From NCBI RefSeq assembly GCF_000797445.1, contig NZ_JSWF01000030.1:62001-126000 (forward strand): DNA of 64,000 nt, written 5' to 3'. A program made the translations under genes and the position numbers. Below the pieces are notes generated by a model. The model was given only the letters and a program-made list of their open reading frames with translations, ran no database searches and had not been told where the DNA came from. The stretch comes from Lacinutrix jangbogonensis (GTDB lineage Bacteria; Bacteroidota; Bacteroidia; Flavobacteriales; Flavobacteriaceae). Shown in pieces: positions 7,347-15,407 of the stretch; position 1 is the first letter of the stretch, and each line of letters begins with the position of its first letter.

Positions 7347-9314
7347 TTAGGCAGTTTTTAGTCCATGTATTTCTTTTACCGGTACTTCAATAGTAACCTT
7401 AGTTCCAGTTGGTGTGTTATCCTTATATAAATCCTCAATGTACAATTTATAGGAATTGGTGTAGTTTTTATAGAAATACTCTAAACGTTGTTTGGTTAAA
7501 CCAATGCCTACAGATTTTCTTTTAAGTAACTTTTTTTCTTTAATTTTTGCAGCAGCTTTTCTTCCAATACCATTATCAGTAATTGAAATAGTTACAAATT
7601 CTGAAGTTTTTTTAGAAACATGAATAGTCATAATTTTATCTTCTTTTTTAGACGATAAACCATGCCATAATGCATTCTCCAAAAAAGGCTGAAGGACTAA
7701 AGAAGGTACTTTTATGCTTTCTATATTAATGTCTTTATCTACAGAATGACTGTACTTAATTTGGTTAGAAAAACGAATGTTTTCAATATTCATATACAAA
7801 TCCATAGTTTCTAATTCTTCGGCTAAAGAAATTTCTTTTTCGGTTGAAGCAATTAAAATCTTACGAATAAGTTTAGAGAATTTATTAAGGTAATAAACAG
7901 CGTTCTCCTTTTCATTATTAATAATATAGAGTTTAATGGAGTTAAGCGAGTTGAAAATGAAATGTGGATTCATTTGACTTCGCAGCATATCTTGCTCTAA
8001 TGTTAATATTTTCTTTTCGTTTTTAAGCCGTTTATGTCGATTAAAAAAGAATAATACAGCTACCAAAAAAAACAAAGCGACAATAGTTGTAAAAGCTGTT
8101 TTTCGATTTTTGTCTAATTTTAAATTTGCTAATTCATTTTGTTTTGCTAAAAATTTTATTTGGTTATTTTTCTTTTCTGTTTCGTATTCAAATCTAACGC
8201 TATTAACATATTGAGCATTTTCCTTGTTTATTATACTTTGTTCAAGGCTAACAGCTGTTTGGTATTGTTTTAGAGCTAAAGAAGAATATCCTAGTTTTTC
8301 ATTTAGTTTTGATAATTGTTTGTTTGCGCTTGCAACTGAAGAAATTAGGTTATAATCTTCTGCAACAGCTAACCCTTTTTCTAAATTGGCCTTAGATAGT
8401 TTGTTTTTTCCTAATTGGCTTTGTGCCCAACCAAGTGTTATATATGCAGAAGCGATATAGAATTTATCGCCTTTTTCTTCGGCTAATGCAATTGTAGGCT
8501 CGATTATTTCAAGAGCCGCTTCGGGCTTATTTTGCTTTACATAAACACCGCCAATACTGTTTTTACATATTATTCTACCAATATCAGAATCTATATTTTC
8601 GTTATATTCTAAAGATTTAAAATAGCTTTCTAATGCGTCATCAAGTTTGTCATGTGCTTCATAAACGGCACCAATGTTATGGTAGTTTATGGCTAGACCT
8701 AGTTCGTTATCTGCAGCAATTTCTAGTGCTAAAGATTTTTTAAATTCATTTAAAGCATAATCATATTGTCTTATGCTTAAATAAATATTACCCATACTAT
8801 TATGGCTAACAGCAATACTTTTTTGAAGGCTTTTAGTTTTTTTTGGTTGAGATTCGGCTAGTGCTAAAGCGTCTTGATGGTAGTCTAAAGCGGGTCTAAT
8901 TTTATCTTGCCTTCTAGCAACAACACCCAGCATATTTAAACTTACAATTTCGTATTTCACTAAATTATTTTCTTTGGAGGTCTTATATGCTTGCTCTAAA
9001 GTTTTTTGCGCCTTTTCGAATAAGGATTTATTTCGATATTGATTCCCTAATACAATATTTGCAAACACCTCACCTTCAGTATAGTTTGCTGCTATACTTT
9101 TTTGTAAAAGTGTTCTCATTTTTGTGGTGTCGTACTTGTTTTTGTAAATGGCGTATTCTAAAGCGCTATAACTCTTATGGTTTACTTTAATAATACTATC
9201 TGCTAACACATTAAAATTTTGTTTGCCTTTTTGTGCTTGTGCCAATACAATTGTGCATAACAATAAAAGGAATGTTATGCTGCTGTTTGTATAAGAAAGA
9301 ATTTTTAATGTCAT
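7347..9314 (-). CDS. TPR sensor histidine kinase, LytS type
   Basis: 655 residues. A signal peptide (1-27, ending VLAQAQ) is followed by a periplasmic array of tetratricopeptide repeats (about 75-345), a charged coiled segment (about 355-400), one membrane segment (about 402-422) and a His_kinase (PF06580) domain. The phosphoacceptor is His451 in NPHFIFNSLNS. The ATP-binding part shows an N-box (FLENALWHGL) and DNGIGRKAA, SVGIGLTKQRL. It presumably phosphorylates the LytTR regulator encoded directly upstream (9317-10051, two bases away). Because the regulator gene comes first in the transcript, the pair is read regulator then kinase. The signal is unknown; the TPR array suggests protein or peptide sensing. 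Confidence 0.9.
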   Translation of the reverse strand: MTLKILSYTNSSITFLLLLCTIVLAQAQKGKQNFNVLADSIIKVNHKSYSALEYAIYKNKYDTTKMRTLLQKSIAANYTEGEVFANIVLGNQYRNKSLFEKAQKTLEQAYKTSKENNLVKYEIVSLNMLGVVARRQDKIRPALDYHQDALALAESQPKKTKSLQKSIAVSHNSMGNIYLSIRQYDYALNEFKKSLALEIAADNELGLAINYHNIGAVYEAHDKLDDALESYFKSLEYNENIDSDIGRIICKNSIGGVYVKQNKPEAALEIIEPTIALAEEKGDKFYIASAYITLGWAQSQLGKNKLSKANLEKGLAVAEDYNLISSVASANKQLSKLNEKLGYSSLALKQYQTAVSLEQSIINKENAQYVNSVRFEYETEKKNNQIKFLAKQNELANLKLDKNRKTAFTTIVALFFLVAVLFFFNRHKRLKNEKKILTLEQDMLRSQMNPHFIFNSLNSIKLYIINNEKENAVYYLNKFSKLIRKILIASTEKEISLAEELETMDLYMNIENIRFSNQIKYSHSVDKDINIESIKVPSLVLQPFLENALWHGLSSKKEDKIMTIHVSKKTSEFVTISITDNGIGRKAAAKIKEKKLLKRKSVGIGLTKQRLEYFYKNYTNSYKLYIEDLYKDNTPTGTKVTIEVPVKEIHGLKTA

Positions 9315-9316
9315 TA

Positions 9317-10051
9317 TTATAGTTTTTCTAGAAAGTCCGATTTTCTTTGACGTGCAACTGGGATTTTGTGGTTAGATTCCATAACAACGTAGCCATCAGT
9401 TTTTAAGAATTCTTTAATTTTTGAAAGATTTATTACATACGAATTATGAATTCTAAAAAAATCACCTTCAGGTAATAAAGCGTTTACCTCTTTTAATTTC
9501 TTTGTTACTAATACTTTTTGACCATCGTTTAGAAATATGGTGCTGTAATTACCATCGGATTCCACAAATAGAATGTCCTCTATATTTATGAATAATAGTT
9601 TGCCATCTGTATTAATGGTTATCTTCTTTTTGTTTTTTGTGTTTGTAAAATTTATGAGTAAATCTTCTATTTTATCAGAATTGATAACACGTGATCTAAA
9701 TTTTTTAATTTTTAAAATGGTTTCTTGTAAATCGTCTGAGTCTACTGGTTTTAGTAAATAGTCTAACGCTTCGTGTTTTAAGGCTTTAATTGCATACTCA
9801 TCGTATGCTGTTGTGATTATAACGGCGATATCTTTTTGGTTAAGTTCTTCTAAAAACTGAAAACCATCCATTGTAGGCATCTGTATGTCTAGAAACAAAC
9901 AGTCGGGAGTAGTGTTACTTAAATATTCTAGAGCGTCTTCTGGTATCGAAAACGTTTTTACAATTTCTATTTCATCACTAAAATTAGTGAGTTCCCAACT
10001 TAAACCTTGTATGGCTTTTGGTTCATCGTCAACAATTACAGCTTTAAGCAT
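9317..10051 (-). CDS. LytTR-family response regulator
   Basis: 244 residues: receiver domain (1-120) with acidic pocket VDDEP and phosphoacceptor Asp55 in LFLDIQMP, a conserved Lys in LLKPVD at about 104, then a LytTR DNA-binding domain (about 140-244; DILFVESDGNYSTIFL ... DFFRIHNSYVINLSKI). Partner of the TPR kinase that follows it. Its upstream region is the 751-base spacer shared with nrdB on the other strand. Confidence 0.92.
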   Translation of the reverse strand: MLKAVIVDDEPKAIQGLSWELTNFSDEIEIVKTFSIPEDALEYLSNTTPDCLFLDIQMPTMDGFQFLEELNQKDIAVIITTAYDEYAIKALKHEALDYLLKPVDSDDLQETILKIKKFRSRVINSDKIEDLLINFTNTKNKKKITINTDGKLLFINIEDILFVESDGNYSTIFLNDGQKVLVTKKLKEVNALLPEGDFFRIHNSYVINLSKIKEFLKTDGYVVMESNHKIPVARQRKSDFLEKL

Positions 10052-10356
10052 ATTAAGGAGATTATGATATAAATATAAAACATAAAATAGACTTGGTATA
10101 TGTTTTTTGTGTAAGTGGTAAATAATGATGTGTAAATAGTATAAAATGCTTCTTTTTTAGAATCTCTTTCTCCTTAGTATAATTAAGTATATAATATACC
10201 AAGCATACAAAAAACCAAACCAATTATACATTTTTATATTTTATTTTTGGATTTAACACATATCTTTTTTAAAGATTAGTTTTAGGTGGTTTAAAACAGC
10301 TAAAAAATTCTTGATAACAACCACTTTATAAAGATTTTACTATTAATCAATCAATT

Positions 10357-10389
10357 AAAATGAGCAGCACAATGTGTTGCTTATTTTTA
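10357..10389 (+). terminator. Orphan terminator-like hairpin
   Basis: Arms AAAATGAGCAGCAC and GTGTTGCTTATTTT pair over 14 bp with two G-U wobbles around a 3-nt loop, followed by a short T run. No rightward gene precedes it, so it may end a small RNA transcribed from within 10100-10350, or may be a structure in the nrdB leader. Confidence 0.35.
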
Positions 10390-10583
10390 GTTTTATTAAA
10401 ATATTAAATTATTTTGGGTGATTAGATTTATTGAATAAAACTAATAAAAAACACCTATTTTTATATTTTAATATTCCCTTATTTTACTGCTTGTAGCGTA
10501 GTATACGTGATTTTAAAACGCTGAAAACTAGTATTTTACATAAATAACACGAAATTCGCTGAAAAACAAGGTAAACACTACGT

Positions 10584-10608
10584 TGTTAAAAACTTGTTGA
10601 CAACGTTT
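10584..10608 (+). repeat. 25-bp repeat, copy 1 (upstream of nrdB)
   Basis: Reads TGTTA followed by AAAACTTGTTGACAACGTTT. A second copy with one mismatch lies at 13997-14021, after nrdA. Both copies are preceded by AAACAAGGT (10565-10573 and 13974-13982). It sits about 195 bases before the nrdB start. It contains TTG triplets and a TGTTGACAA stretch that differs at two positions from the inverse of the E. coli DnaA box, so it could be a promoter or protein-binding element. The role is inferred only. Confidence 0.6.
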
Positions 10609-10802
10609 ACAAAATACCCTTTCATTTTTAAGTACAATTAGCAATCTTTGTAGGAGGCATAAAAAATCTAGTTTTTTTAATAATACGCCCAATTGTTCTC
10701 TTATAAAAAAAGAGAAATTTTAACACGTTTTTTACAGATTATCCAATAAAATTTGAACGATTCAACTCATTCTAATAACTATATAGCTATTAAAATAAAA
10801 TT

Positions 10803-12077
10803 ATGGAGATTACACAAATTATAAAAAGAGATTACGAAACAAGTCCTTTTGTTTTAAATAAAATATCTAATGCTATAGAAAAAGCCATGCTTTCTGTTGG
10901 GAATGGTACAAAAGAAGATGCACAAGAAATTTCAGCAAACGTTCTAGATACGTTAACACAAAGAAAAATAATTGATAATAGATATTTGCCAACAGTAGAG
11001 CAAGTGCAAGATCTTGTTGAAGAAAAATTAATGGTAAGCGCGTTTCCTAATGTTGCTAAAGCTTATATTCTATATAGAGATGAGCAAACTAGAAATAGAA
11101 AAACAAACATTTTCGAAAAGCGAATTAACTTAAAACCATACGAATATCCAGCACTTAATGATTATGTAGATGCTATTAGGCATTCGTACTGGATTCATTC
11201 AGAATTTAATTTTACAAGCGACATACAAGACTTTAAAACAAGACTTACTATTGTAGAGCAAAATGCTATTAAAAATACGATGCTTGCAATTTCTCAAATA
11301 GAAGTTGCCGTGAAGAGTTTTTGGGGAGATATCTATAATAAAATGCCAAAACCAGAAATTGGTTCTGTAGGCGCAACTTTTGCAGAAAGCGAAGTAAGAC
11401 ATCATGATGCCTATTCGCACTTACTAGAAATTTTAGGATTAAACAATGAGTTTAAAAACCTAAAAAAGAAACCTGTAATAATGCGTCGCGTGCAATATTT
11501 AGAAATAGCCTTAAAAAACGCAAAAAGTGAAGACAATAAAGAATTTGCAGAATCCATTTTATTATTCTCACTATTTATTGAGCACGTTTCTTTATTCTCA
11601 CAGTTTTTAATAATAATGGCTTTTAATAAGCATAAAAATATGCTTAAAGGTGTTTCTAATGTAGTAGAAGCAACGTCTAAAGAAGAACAGATTCATGGTG
11701 ATTTTGGAATAGATATTATTAAAATAATTAAAGATGAAAATCCAACGTGGTTTGATGCTGCGCATGCCACTCAAGTACAAGATTTATGTAAAGAAGCCTT
11801 TGCTTCTGAAAGTAATATAATTGACTGGATCTTTGAAGCAGGAGAATTAGACTTTTTACCAAAAGATGTTATCAATGAATTTATTAAAAAACGTTTTAAT
11901 AACTCTTTAGAAAGTATTGGAATTGAAAAAGTATTTGAAATAAATGAAGAATTAGTAGCACAAACCGAATGGTTTGATGATGAAATTATAGGTACAAAAC
12001 ATGGAGATTTCTTCGTGAAACGATCTATCAACTATAGTAAGAGAACAAAAAGTATAACTAGCGACGACCTATTCTAA
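10803..12077 (+). CDS. nrdB: Class I ribonucleotide reductase small subunit with N-terminal ATP-cone
   Basis: 424 residues, about 90 longer than ordinary NrdB. Residues 3-98 are an ATP-cone (ITQIIKRDYETSPFVLNKIS ... VEQVQDLVEEKLM ... VAKAYILYRDEQ). The ferritin-like radical subunit follows. Probable metal ligands are E152, E197 and H200 (ESEVRHHDAY), E260 (FIEHVS), E295 and H298 (EEQIHGD); Y204, four after H200, aligns with the radical Tyr. An ATP-cone on NrdB rather than NrdA is known from Leeuwenhoekiella blandensis and related flavobacteria, where ATP/dATP switches activity through oligomerisation of the small subunit; that enzyme uses a dimanganese centre (class Id). The metal here cannot be read from sequence. 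Two bases separate it from nrdA, so the operon is nrdB-nrdA. Confidence 0.95.
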   Translation: MEITQIIKRDYETSPFVLNKISNAIEKAMLSVGNGTKEDAQEISANVLDTLTQRKIIDNRYLPTVEQVQDLVEEKLMVSAFPNVAKAYILYRDEQTRNRKTNIFEKRINLKPYEYPALNDYVDAIRHSYWIHSEFNFTSDIQDFKTRLTIVEQNAIKNTMLAISQIEVAVKSFWGDIYNKMPKPEIGSVGATFAESEVRHHDAYSHLLEILGLNNEFKNLKKKPVIMRRVQYLEIALKNAKSEDNKEFAESILLFSLFIEHVSLFSQFLIIMAFNKHKNMLKGVSNVVEATSKEEQIHGDFGIDIIKIIKDENPTWFDAAHATQVQDLCKEAFASESNIIDWIFEAGELDFLPKDVINEFIKKRFNNSLESIGIEKVFEINEELVAQTEWFDDEIIGTKHGDFFVKRSINYSKRTKSITSDDLF

Positions 12078-12079
12078 AA

Positions 12080-13873
12080 ATGAGCAACACCACAAAGAAA
12101 ACTACCGAAGTACACTTAAGTCAAGATGAAAAAGCATCTAATTACGACGAATTATTTAACGCTAGAAAAAAAACAAGAGAAGAGGCAGCCAAACAGCCAG
12201 AAATTAAATGGTTAACAGAAAACAGTCGTAAGTTTTTAGCTTCTGGCTATCTAACGGATGATACGACACCAGAGCAGCGCATTAGAGAAATTGCAGAAAG
12301 AGCCGAAGAAATTTTAAAAATTGACGGTTATGCAGATAAGTTTTATGGTTATATGGCCGAAGGTTATTACTCATTAGCTTCGCCAGTGTGGTCAAACTTT
12401 GGTAAGAAAAGAGGTTTACCTATTAGTTGTTTTGGATCGCATATCGATGATGATATGGGAGATATTCTATACACACAATCTGAAGTCGGAATGATGTCTA
12501 AATTAGGAGGTGGTACTTCTGGTTACTTTGGTAAATTACGTCATCGTGGTGCTCCAGTAAAAAATAATGGAGAATCTTCGGGAGCTGTACATATCATGCA
12601 ACTTTTTGAAAAAATGGTAGATGTTGTAAGTCAAGGCTCTGTAAGAAGAGGCCGTTTTTCTCCTTACTTGCCAATTGAGCACGGTGATATTGATGAGTTT
12701 TTAGAAATTGGAACAGAAGGAAATCCAATTCAAGAGTTAACTCATGGTGTAACCGTTGGTAACCAATGGATGGAAGAAATGATTGAGGGTGATGCAGATA
12801 AAAGAGCAGTCTGGGCAAAAGTTTTACAGAGAAGAGGAGAAATAGGTTATCCATATATTTTCTTTAGAGACAATGCTAACAATGCTGCACCAGATGTATA
12901 TAAAGATAAAAATCATGAAATTTACGCAAGTAATTTATGTTCAGAAATCATGTTGCCAACTAACGATGAGTGGTCGTTTGTTTGTGTATTGTCTTCTGTA
13001 AATTTATTACATTATGATAAATGGAAAGATACAGATGCTGTAGAAACTATGGTCTACTTCTTAGATGCGGTTTTAGAAGAATTTGTTAGTAAGCTTGAAG
13101 TCTATAGAGATTCTGAAAATAGAGACGATAGGCAAACATTTATGTTTATGGAAAAAGCCTATAACTTTTCAAAAGAAAACAGAGCATTAGGTTTAGGTGC
13201 TTTAGGATGGCATTCTTTATTACAATCTAGAAGCTTAGCTTTTGATAGTGCCGAAGCTTTTAATTTAAATAGCGAAATATTTAAAACGATAAACGATAAA
13301 TCTAACAAAGCGTCTCAAGAATTAGCAAAATTATTTGGTGAGCCTGAAGTTTTAAAAGGTTATGGAAGACGTAATACTACATTAAATGCTGTAGCGCCAA
13401 CAACATCTTCAGCGTTTATTTTAGGACAAGTATCTCAAGGTATTGAGCCAATTTGGTCTAACATTTATGTAAAAGATATTGCGAAAATAAAAACCACTAT
13501 CAAAAATCCGTTTTTATTAGCACTTTTAGAAGAAAAAGGATTAAATACAACTGATATTTGGAAAAGTATTCGTGATTATGACGGTTCTGTACAACATCTT
13601 GAAGAGCTTACAGATCATGAAAAAGAGGTGTTTAAAACCTATTCTGAGATAGATCAAATGAGTATTATTTATCAAGCTGCAAATAGACAAAATCATATAG
13701 ATCAAGGACAATCTTTAAACATTATGGTGCATCCAGATATGCCAGTAAAAGAGATTAATAAACTATATGTTACGGCTTGGAAATTAGGAGTAAAATCATT
13801 GTACTACCAACACAGTATGAATGCTGCTCAAAAATTTAAGCAAAAGAAAGAATGTGCTAGTTGTGAAGGATAA
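12080..13873 (+). CDS. nrdA: Class I ribonucleotide reductase large (catalytic) subunit
   Basis: 597 residues, catalytic subunit reducing ribonucleoside diphosphates to deoxy forms. The active site is complete: redox Cys117 (ISCFGSH) and Cys302 (FVCVLSS), Asn285/Cys287/Glu289 in NLCSEIML, the radical-transfer pair Tyr575-Tyr576 (SLYYQHS), and the mobile C-terminal pair Cys592/Cys595 (ECASCEG) for thioredoxin or glutaredoxin. There is no N-terminal ATP-cone, which agrees with that domain being moved to NrdB. An intrinsic terminator follows at 13901. Confidence 0.95.
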   Translation: MSNTTKKTTEVHLSQDEKASNYDELFNARKKTREEAAKQPEIKWLTENSRKFLASGYLTDDTTPEQRIREIAERAEEILKIDGYADKFYGYMAEGYYSLASPVWSNFGKKRGLPISCFGSHIDDDMGDILYTQSEVGMMSKLGGGTSGYFGKLRHRGAPVKNNGESSGAVHIMQLFEKMVDVVSQGSVRRGRFSPYLPIEHGDIDEFLEIGTEGNPIQELTHGVTVGNQWMEEMIEGDADKRAVWAKVLQRRGEIGYPYIFFRDNANNAAPDVYKDKNHEIYASNLCSEIMLPTNDEWSFVCVLSSVNLLHYDKWKDTDAVETMVYFLDAVLEEFVSKLEVYRDSENRDDRQTFMFMEKAYNFSKENRALGLGALGWHSLLQSRSLAFDSAEAFNLNSEIFKTINDKSNKASQELAKLFGEPEVLKGYGRRNTTLNAVAPTTSSAFILGQVSQGIEPIWSNIYVKDIAKIKTTIKNPFLLALLEEKGLNTTDIWKSIRDYDGSVQHLEELTDHEKEVFKTYSEIDQMSIIYQAANRQNHIDQGQSLNIMVHPDMPVKEINKLYVTAWKLGVKSLYYQHSMNAAQKFKQKKECASCEG

Positions 13874-13900
13874 TTAGTACTGTTTAAATAAAAATTTAAG

Positions 13901-13931
13901 AAAACCATCTTGAAATATAGGTGGTTTTTTA
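13901..13931 (+). terminator. Intrinsic terminator after nrdA
   Basis: Arms AAAACCATC and GGTGGTTTT (9 pairs, one G-U) around a 10-nt loop, followed by a T run. Confidence 0.7.
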
Positions 13932-14382
13932 AGGCTCAATTTTAAATTGTTAAAATCAGCTTAAATAGCTATTAAACAAGGTTTTGTGTATTTTTTTGTT
14001 TAAAACTTGTTGACAACGTTTGCTAGAAACATTTTGAGAAACAAAAGCGTAAAAGTAAATTTGAATAAATAATAATTATGAATATATAGCGATTTAAGCT
14101 GAAGATAAGTACTGAAAAAGGGATATCGTGAAATATCCCTCTTGGCTTATTTTTTTTACAATAATTGGTTCCTACGCCTATTTTGTAATGAATAATATGA
14201 GATTTAAAATCTCTTACTTTCTTCTTCAAAGAAACAACATTTGTTTCTACCAGCCAAGTAAAATTTTTCTACAAAACAAAAATCACCTCTTAAGTTCAGT
14301 AATATCTGTTGCTAAGGAGTTGAAATACTTATTAACTAATTCTATGTTTAATTAACAATTAGAATTAAATACATAAAATAGA
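13932..14382. other. Intergenic region upstream of the orphan gene
   Basis: 451 bases with no credible gene; two short frames here (14023-14229 and 14128-14355) look like chance AT-rich ORFs. It holds copy 2 of the 25-bp repeat and a 7-bp stem (GGGATAT/ATATCCC, 14120-14139) with a T-rich tract at 14149-14158. It should contain the promoter of the gene at 14383. Confidence 0.45.
13997..14021 (+). repeat. 25-bp repeat, copy 2 (downstream of nrdA)
   Basis: Matches copy 1 at 24 of 25 positions (TGTTT then the same 20 bases). Direct orientation. It lies 362 bases before the orphan gene at 14383. Similarity extends to an AAACAAGGT block 15-19 bases further upstream, suggesting a duplicated regulatory region, not a chance match. 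Confidence 0.6.
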
Positions 14383-15336
14383 ATGTATAATTTTACAATT
14401 TACAAAGTGGCAATATTAAATAAAGCCAAAGAAGAGCAAATGTTAAATCTTTTCAACGGAGAAAATGATTTATTAGAAATTTGTAACCAATATTATAACT
14501 CATTAAGAGAAAATAATGAGGAGTACATTGATAACCAGGGAAACAAAAGAGTTTTCTCAATAAGTTCTAAAATCGATTTTTTAAGAACAGAAAGAACGTT
14601 AATCACACATTTCGATTCAGCTTATACAGGTGATGAACCTGAAATAAGGAATGGAGATACTAATGCTTTAATTCATAAGGTTAGTAATACCGAGTTAATA
14701 ACTAGAAAACTGTTTTCTTTATGTTATATACCTAAAAATTCAAAGTATGGATTTGTGGTTTTTGAAAATAAAGTAAAACATGGTGTTAAAGTATTGTTCG
14801 AGAGGCAATTGCAAACATTTTTAAAAACTTCAGGTTATGAAGATTATAGAGTTTTACTATCACCTGCTTTAAATTACAATTATTTATCAAATATGATTGA
14901 AATAGGGAAGCTTAAAAAAGTTAGACTCATTAAGTATCACCTTTTACACGATGTTCAAATGAGTTTATGGGATAATATTAATTTGTTTTCAGATGACCAA
15001 GATGTTAGAGAGTGGAAATTCAAAAACAAAACAAATAATGATTTGTTTAAAAAGGAATTAAAAAATTTGTTTTTTTTAAAAGTAAAAAGAAACGAAAAGA
15101 TTCTTTTTATGAACAAATTTGAAGGAGATGAAATATCTTTTGAAATTAATAATAATGGTTCTTCTAAAACTTTTTATATTAAAGATAGAGCTAGCATGAG
15201 ATCTAATATTGATGTTTCAAAAAGATTAGATTTTATAGATGGTGAACCCACTTATCTATCAATGAAAATTACTGCTCTTAATTTAATATATGAGATTTTA
15301 GATTATGATTATTTAAACTTAAATGAAGTAGCTTAA
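14383..15336 (+). CDS. Orphan cytoplasmic protein of unknown function
   Basis: 317 residues, no signal peptide, no membrane segment, Lys/Asn-rich. The start MYNFTIYKVAIL and the end ILDYDYLNLNEVA are clear, with a terminator right after the stop. I recognise no catalytic motif. Visible landmarks are SKIDFLRTERTLITHFDSAY (about 60-80), KYGFVVFENKVKHGVKVLFE (about 120-140) and a C-terminal SFEINNNGSSKTFYIKD segment. It stands alone between the nrd operon and chrA with its own terminator, has visibly higher AT content than its neighbours, and looks like accessory cargo. The general shape (soluble, about 320 residues, conserved N-terminal half) recalls uncharacterised accessory families such as DUF4747, but I cannot place it. 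Function is not proposed. Confidence 0.7.
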   Translation: MYNFTIYKVAILNKAKEEQMLNLFNGENDLLEICNQYYNSLRENNEEYIDNQGNKRVFSISSKIDFLRTERTLITHFDSAYTGDEPEIRNGDTNALIHKVSNTELITRKLFSLCYIPKNSKYGFVVFENKVKHGVKVLFERQLQTFLKTSGYEDYRVLLSPALNYNYLSNMIEIGKLKKVRLIKYHLLHDVQMSLWDNINLFSDDQDVREWKFKNKTNNDLFKKELKNLFFLKVKRNEKILFMNKFEGDEISFEINNNGSSKTFYIKDRASMRSNIDVSKRLDFIDGEPTYLSMKITALNLIYEILDYDYLNLNEVA

Positions 15337-15343
15337 AATTATC

Positions 15344-15371
15344 AACCATCTCAATCGAGATGGTTTTTTTG
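15344..15371 (+). terminator. Intrinsic terminator after the orphan gene
   Basis: Perfect 9-bp stem AACCATCTC / GAGATGGTT with loop AATC, followed by seven further T. An ATG inside the second arm (15360) would give chrA an N-terminal extension and is not its start. Confidence 0.85.
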
Positions 15372-15407
15372 TTTATATTAATAGTCAATAATAACACTAA
15401 CTTAATT

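Larger units (their letters stand above)
10052..10802. other. Long regulatory intergenic region between a response regulator and nrdB
   Basis: 751 AT-rich bases with no credible ORF, between divergent genes. It contains a 10-bp perfect inverted repeat (CTTGGTATAT at 10092-10101, ATATACCAAG at 10194-10203), a terminator-like hairpin at 10357-10387, a nested inverted repeat at 10571-10610, and the repeated 25-mer at 10584-10608. The length and structure suggest a heavily regulated nrd promoter and possibly a small RNA gene. Confidence 0.5.

Noticed and set aside
10584-14021. The repeats flanking nrdBA as target-site duplications or attachment sites of a mobile element
   Set aside because: No transposase or integrase lies between them, the enclosed genes are core, and the similarity extends unevenly into flanking sequence as expected for regulatory regions.
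14023-14355. Two short ORFs (14023-14229 -, 14128-14355 +) in the spacer before the orphan gene
   Set aside because: They overlap each other on opposite strands, are dominated by Ile/Phe/Asn/Lys from AT-rich sequence, have no ribosome binding site or family features, and one crosses a hairpin.
15360-15407. N-terminal extension of chrA from the ATG at 15360
   Set aside because: That ATG is inside the upstream terminator stem and the added residues are not family-like; GTG at 15408 starts the conserved protein.
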